Part shown: positions 62,854-64,000 of the stretch, piece by piece | Layout: each line of letters starts with the position of its first letter | How positions within the stretch are numbered: the first letter of the stretch is position 1 | From: Leptospira sp. | GTDB lineage: Bacteria > Spirochaetota > Leptospiria > Leptospirales > Leptospiraceae | Direction of reading: 5' to 3' | Length of the DNA stretch: 64,000 nt | Assembly: GCA_002786225.1 (NCBI GenBank) | Contig: PEQN01000002.1 | Location: forward strand, 149,265-213,264 | Position numbers and translations under genes: made by a program | The notes under the pieces: model-generated | The model's database searches: none | What the model was told of the DNA's origin: nothing | What the model saw: the letters and a program-made list of their open reading frames with translations, nothing else

Positions 62854-64000
62854 CTAATTCCTTAGAAATCTTTTTTGAAATTTATTCCACCAACTAGTTA
62901 CTTTTGAATGTTCACTTCTCTTTAAAGGTATTTTATTTTCTGGATCAATTGGAGATCCATTAAATTTTACTGGTTGAATCTCATGAATATCCATTCCCTT
63001 TACATCAGGATTGTTTCTATGAATTTTTGCATTTGCATTATTTGCTGCTTTTCTTGCATTGTCATATTCTACTCCATCTAATATTTTAAATGGTCCACTT
63101 GGTTTAGGAAGATCATCAGGATAACCAGTCCAGTCAATTATCGAAAATTCACCTTCACCCGCCTTAGCTGCCTCATCCCCAACATCATCCGCTTTCTTCC
63201 CGAACCTAGCAATAGCCCATTTTCCGAATGAACTGTCAGCTATTTTTTTACCAAGAGGAGTTTCAAATATCGCTTTGGAAATTTTCTTGGCTACCGTTGC
63301 TGGTAGGAAAGGTGTAAACATAGCAGCGGTTGATATTCCTGCACTTAAATAGTCGCCTCTATAGACATCTTTTAGTGCAATGAATCCATCGATCACATCT
63401 CCAGCGATAGGTGTAAATCCAGCACCTATTGCAACCGCTGTTTTTTCATATGCTTCTGCTACTCTAGCTGCTGTTTCTGCATTGGGATTTTTTTCATACT
63501 GCTCGACTGCTTTCTTAACTTCATGAAGATCCTTTCCTTCATTCTTAAGGAAATCTTTTATCTGAGAGACTAGGTATTTCTCTGCTTTCTCTAAAAATTC
63601 TGCTTTTTGTCCTTTGTCTAAAGTTATAGATACAGTAGCTTCTTTTTTATTTTTATCATTTTTTCTTGTTACATGCCATCCACCTCCCTGCAATACATTT
63701 TCTTTTTCTTTTCTTTGAGCAGCCTCTCTTTGTGCTTTTTCTATCAAGGAACTTTCTTCCTCGGATAGAGGAAGTCCCATAGCGGCTTTCTGGAATGCCT
63801 TGTCGGTTGGTTTCATATCGCCATACCGTTCTTCGAATCGGTTTAGTGCGACCTGTTCGTCGGAATAGGCTCCATTTCCTTGGATCCAATTCCCCAACCT
63901 TTCAGGGTTGAAAGAGAGATCTGCACTTCCTTGGAATCCGTAGTTAGCATTCCAGGAAGCTTGTCCATTGATAGCATCGATGATAGAGGTTCCGCTGTCT
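62854..64000 (-). CDS. C-terminal part of a large polymorphic toxin with HNH nuclease tip (cut by window end)
   Basis: The frame is open to the edge of the window, so the gene continues beyond 64000; a TTG at 63897 is inside the frame. The visible 381 residues include a Gly/Asn/Ser-rich part near the edge (NGQASWNANYGFQG), charged helical regions, a hydrophobic Ala/Gly-rich pre-toxin segment (IGAGFTPIAGDVIDGFIA) and the HNH-type tip (IHEIQPVKFNGSPIDPENKI, then SEH and SWWNK). The overall style fits large Leptospira proteins annotated TIGR04388, but that name is only a guess. Downstream genes are its SUKH immunity and the tip paralogue. Confidence 0.72.
   Translation of the reverse strand, partial: DSGTSIIDAINGQASWNANYGFQGSADLSFNPERLGNWIQGNGAYSDEQVALNRFEERYGDMKPTDKAFQKAAMGLPLSEEESSLIEKAQREAAQRKEKENVLQGGGWHVTRKNDKNKKEATVSITLDKGQKAEFLEKAEKYLVSQIKDFLKNEGKDLHEVKKAVEQYEKNPNAETAARVAEAYEKTAVAIGAGFTPIAGDVIDGFIALKDVYRGDYLSAGISTAAMFTPFLPATVAKKISKAIFETPLGKKIADSSFGKWAIARFGKKADDVGDEAAKAGEGEFSIIDWTGYPDDLPKPSGPFKILDGVEYDNARKAANNANAKIHRNNPDVKGMDIHEIQPVKFNGSPIDPENKIPLKRSEHSKVTSWWNKFQKRFLRN

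Noticed and set aside
62854..63897. treating the TTG at 63897 as the start of the toxin gene
   Set aside because: The frame is open through to the edge of the window at 64000 and there is no ribosome site at the TTG, so the gene is taken as truncated by the window.

Overview
The window comes from a Leptospira-like spirochaete. The evidence is an AT-rich genome with frequent TTG starts, a spirochaete coiled-coil (SpiroCoCo) protein, a Leptospira-type bacterial histone, a DUF1577 PilZ protein, an flbB gene (periplasmic flagellar collar), many lipoproteins with relaxed lipoboxes, LPS genes (waaA) and a typical spirochaete flagellar export cluster. The species cannot be decided from the sequence alone. 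No insertion sequence, CRISPR array or replication origin was seen.

Layout. 1-8000: lipid and envelope genes (a membrane methyltransferase, a PlsC-like acyltransferase, an HATPase-fold protein), a four-gene Gld-type ABC exporter module and a class I methyltransferase. 8056-15775: one compact forward gene string, SpiroCoCo coiled-coil protein - bacterial histone - map - SCO-like protein - waaA - nadE. 15776-18900: a gene-poor stretch, then small secreted proteins and lipoproteins separated by hairpin terminators. 18919-21510: fliI-fliJ-flbB. 21703-23160: a degenerate HD-GYP protein. 23273-38252 (reverse strand): a long flagellar operon reading fliY-fliO-fliP-fliQ-fliR-flhB-flhA-flhF-flhG-(membrane protein)-sigma28-fapA-(SwrB-like)-remA-gmk. 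38355-51227: housekeeping genes (glyA, ilvD, a pseudouridine synthase, mnmA), an orphan DNA methyltransferase, a PilZ protein, an unusual ATP-grasp/FMN-dehydrogenase fusion, a two-lobed aspartic-protease-like lipoprotein and a GAF-GGDEF protein. 51344-51416: initiator tRNA. 51549-56949: a translationally coupled operon of a lamin-tail-like lipoprotein, an outer-membrane beta-barrel and a phospholipase-D-type lipoprotein. 57070-57515: a decayed histidine kinase. 57918-59747: uvrC. 60353-64000: an accessory region with a hairpin-rich GC-richer island, two toxin/immunity units and the C-terminal end of a large polymorphic toxin cut by the window edge.

How the genes work together. Two transcription units build the type III export apparatus of the periplasmic flagella (export gate FliPQR-FlhBA, ATPase FliI/FliJ, collar FlbB, switch FliY), regulate it (sigma28) and probably set flagellar number and position (FlhF/FlhG). 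A recurring motif close to TAATGWGACATAAT lies just upstream of fliI, of fliY, of the SpiroCoCo-histone unit, of the DNA methyltransferase and, in a weaker form, of glyA. It is a candidate shared regulatory site.

Best candidates for new biology: (i) the toxin locus with an HNH toxin tip, its SUKH immunity protein and a third, coupled gene that copies the toxin tip but has lost the first catalytic His; (ii) the histone gene 13 bp behind a membrane-anchored coiled-coil protein with a helix-turn-helix-like tail; (iii) the ATP-grasp/FMN fusion; (iv) the lamin-tail/beta-barrel/PLD surface operon.
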